Source: Mesorhizobium_K quangtriensis
GTDB lineage: Bacteria; Pseudomonadota; Alphaproteobacteria; Rhizobiales; Rhizobiaceae
Direction of reading: 5' to 3'
Assembly: GCF_040081925.1 (NCBI RefSeq)
Contig: NZ_JBEBMF010000002.1
Span: 682,001 to 746,000, forward strand
Length of the DNA stretch: 64,000 bases
Part shown: piece by piece, positions 62,488 to 64,000 of the stretch
Numbering within the stretch: the first letter of the stretch is position 1
Layout: every line of letters begins with the position of its first letter
The notes under the pieces: model-generated
What the model was told of the DNA's origin: nothing
The model's input: the letters and a program-made list of their open reading frames with translations, nothing else
The model's database searches: none
Position numbers and translations under genes: made by a program

Positions 62488-63653
62488 CCGCATCCGGCAA
62501 AAACCGCCTGGCTTTCTCAACGCGCACGATCCACGGCGGCCAGAGCCATGACCCGACCACCGGCGCGGTGATGGTGCCGATCTACGCGACGTCGACCTTC
62601 GGGCAGGAAAGCCCCGGCGTGCACAAGGGCTTCGAATATGCCCGTAGCCAGAACCCGACGCGCTTCGCCTTCGAGCGCGCGGTGGCCGACCTTGAAAGCG
62701 GCGCGGCTGGGTTCGCTTTCGCGTCCGGGCTGGCGGCAATCGGCACGGTGCTGGAACTGCTCGACGCAGGCGCGCATGTGGTGGCGACCGACGACATCTA
62801 TGGCGGCAGCTATCGCCTCATGCACCGGGTGCGCCAGCGCAGCGCCGGCCTCAAGGTTTCACTGGCGGATTTCACCGACCTCGCGGCGGTCGAAGCTGCG
62901 ATCACGCCGGAGACGCGCATGCTCTGGGTTGAGACACCGACCAATCCCCTGCTCAAGGTCGTTGATCTCGAAGGCATCGTTGCGTTGGCGAAACGCAAGG
63001 GGCTGATCACGGTCGCCGACAACACCTTCTGCAGCCCTTACCTTCAGCGGCCGCTGGAACTTGGCGTCGACATCGTGGTCCACTCGACGACGAAATATCT
63101 CAATGGTCACTCCGACATGGTGGGCGGGGTGGCGGTCGTGCGCGAGGAAGGCGAGTTCCTGAACCAACTGAAGTTCCTGCAGAATGCGGTCGGCGCGATT
63201 TCCGGTCCGTTCGACAGCTTTCTGGCGCTGCGCGGCATCAAGACGCTGGCGTTGCGCATGGAGCGGCATTCGCAGAACGGGCAAAAGATCGCCGAATGGC
63301 TGGAAAGCCGCAGGGATGTACGCCGCGTCATCTATCCCGGCCTTGCCAGCCACCCGCAGCACGAGATCGCCAAGCGGCAGATGTCGGCCTTCGGCGGCAT
63401 GATCTCGTTCGAACTCGACCGCGACCTGGCCGGCACGAAACGCTTCCTCGAAAGGACCGAGCTCTTCACGCTCGCCGAAAGCCTCGGCGGTGTGGAAAGC
63501 CTGATCGAGCATCCGGCGATCATGACGCATGGGTCGATTCCGGCGGAACAGCGTGCGGCGATCGGCATCTCGGATTCGCTGGTCCGTCTGTCGGCCGGCA
63601 TCGAGGACGGCGACGACCTGATTGCGGACCTGGAACAGGCGCTGGCGAGCTAA
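62484..63653 (+). CDS. Cystathionine gamma-lyase/gamma-synthase family PLP enzyme
   Basis: A 389-residue fold-type-I enzyme of Cys/Met metabolism. Visible motifs are YARSQNPTRFAFERAVADLE, the PLP Asp in TVADNTFCSPYLQRPLELG and PLP Lys204 in VHSTTKYLNGHSDMVGG, with C-terminal SLGGVESLIEHPA. With cystathionine beta-synthase directly upstream it most probably cleaves cystathionine to cysteine, 2-oxobutanoate and ammonia, though gamma-synthase activity cannot be excluded from sequence. Confidence 0.92.
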   Translation: MTASGKNRLAFSTRTIHGGQSHDPTTGAVMVPIYATSTFGQESPGVHKGFEYARSQNPTRFAFERAVADLESGAAGFAFASGLAAIGTVLELLDAGAHVVATDDIYGGSYRLMHRVRQRSAGLKVSLADFTDLAAVEAAITPETRMLWVETPTNPLLKVVDLEGIVALAKRKGLITVADNTFCSPYLQRPLELGVDIVVHSTTKYLNGHSDMVGGVAVVREEGEFLNQLKFLQNAVGAISGPFDSFLALRGIKTLALRMERHSQNGQKIAEWLESRRDVRRVIYPGLASHPQHEIAKRQMSAFGGMISFELDRDLAGTKRFLERTELFTLAESLGGVESLIEHPAIMTHGSIPAEQRAAIGISDSLVRLSAGIEDGDDLIADLEQALAS

Positions 63654-63655
63654 CG

Positions 63656-64000
63656 ATGTCGAAGGCGACACGGGCAACGAAGGCGCTTGCGGACGCCGGC
63701 ATCGCCTTCACTGTCCAAACCTATGACTACGACCCCGATGCCGACCATATCGGCCTGCAAGCCGCCGCAGCGATCGGCGAGGAGCCGGCGCGTGTCCTGA
63801 AGACGCTCATGACCAAGGTGGATGGCAAGCCGGTCTGCGTCATCATACCGTCCGACCGCGAAGTCTCGATGAAGAAGCTCGCCGCCGCGGTCGGTGGCAA
63901 GTCTGCGGAGATGATGAAGCCTGCCGACGCCGAGCGCCTATCCGGCTTCAAGGTCGGCGGCATCAGCCCTTTCGGCCAGATGCGCAGGGTTCCGACGGTC
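63656..64000 (+). CDS. ybaK: YbaK/EbsC-type Cys-tRNA(Pro)/Cys deacylase, 5' part (3' end outside window)
   Basis: 115 codons are visible before the window ends, starting MSKATRATKALADAGIAF, two bases after the preceding stop. Landmarks are the GEEPARVLKTLM segment and VIIPSDREVSMKKLAAAVGGKSAEMM, then GGISPFGQ, which is the YbaK signature region. These enzymes hydrolyse mischarged Cys-tRNA(Pro), fitting beside two cysteine-producing genes. Full-length members are about 155-160 residues, so about 40 lie beyond the edge. Confidence 0.92.
   Translation, partial: MSKATRATKALADAGIAFTVQTYDYDPDADHIGLQAAAAIGEEPARVLKTLMTKVDGKPVCVIIPSDREVSMKKLAAAVGGKSAEMMKPADAERLSGFKVGGISPFGQMRRVPTV

Overview
The window looks like chromosomal DNA of a high-GC alphaproteobacterium, most likely Hyphomicrobiales (Phyllobacteriaceae/Mesorhizobium-like). 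The basis is high GC by eye, dense ATGA-overlapping operons, several ribose-type sugar ABC genes, OhrR/Ohr, a DUF930 protein, and the five-step histidine route (HutF plus HutG). No rRNA, tRNA, CRISPR array, insertion sequence or prophage was seen.

Layout. 0-2.2 kb: end of hutG and complete hutU. 2.2-6.7 kb: a small membrane protein, an aldo/keto reductase, a DJ-1/Hsp31-like protein with a divergent LysR regulator, and a secreted protein built from two similar halves. 6.7-8.7 kb: ohrR, then divergent ohr and a secreted alpha/beta hydrolase; this Ohr has Ser where the peroxidatic Cys is expected. 8.8-16.4 kb: small exported proteins, an OprB porin, an inner-membrane protein/HlyD pair, a DUF930 protein with a TonB-like N terminus, a HAD phosphatase, an FAD monooxygenase and a small Tat substrate. 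16.6-18.7 kb: hutF-hutC. 18.8-25.5 kb: a tight three-gene cluster (transglutaminase-DUF2126, circularly permuted ATP-grasp/alpha-E fusion, second transglutaminase) for predicted peptide or amide chemistry. 25.6-26.5 kb: a Cys-rich secreted protein and a PCu(A)C copper chaperone.

26.7-47.7 kb is the most unusual part. A 2212-residue membrane histidine kinase with nine GAF-like domains runs rightward. Converging on it is a leftward series: a CHASE2 adenylate/guanylate cyclase, a TolC-type outer-membrane protein, a LapB-type ABC exporter with a C39-like domain, an HlyD adaptor, a 1831-residue RTX/VCBS adhesin with a FecR-like N-terminal module, and finally a YcbB-type L,D-transpeptidase homologue that has lost its catalytic His/Cys core. 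Together these encode a surface adhesin, its dedicated type I exporter and probable signalling inputs.

47.8-60.8 kb is a carbohydrate/polyol catabolic region: an SDR, a mannitol-dehydrogenase-family enzyme, an RpiR regulator, a four-gene ribose-type ABC transporter, three Gfo/Idh/MocA oxidoreductases and a DUF4432/aldose-epimerase-like protein. The RpiR repressor probably controls it. 60.9-64 kb carries reverse transsulfuration: a 42-codon ORF with a strong ribosome-binding site, cystathionine beta-synthase, cystathionine gamma-lyase/synthase, and the start of a YbaK-type Cys-tRNA deacylase.

Functions are from reading motifs by eye, with no database search; start sites were chosen from ribosome-binding sites and signal peptides.
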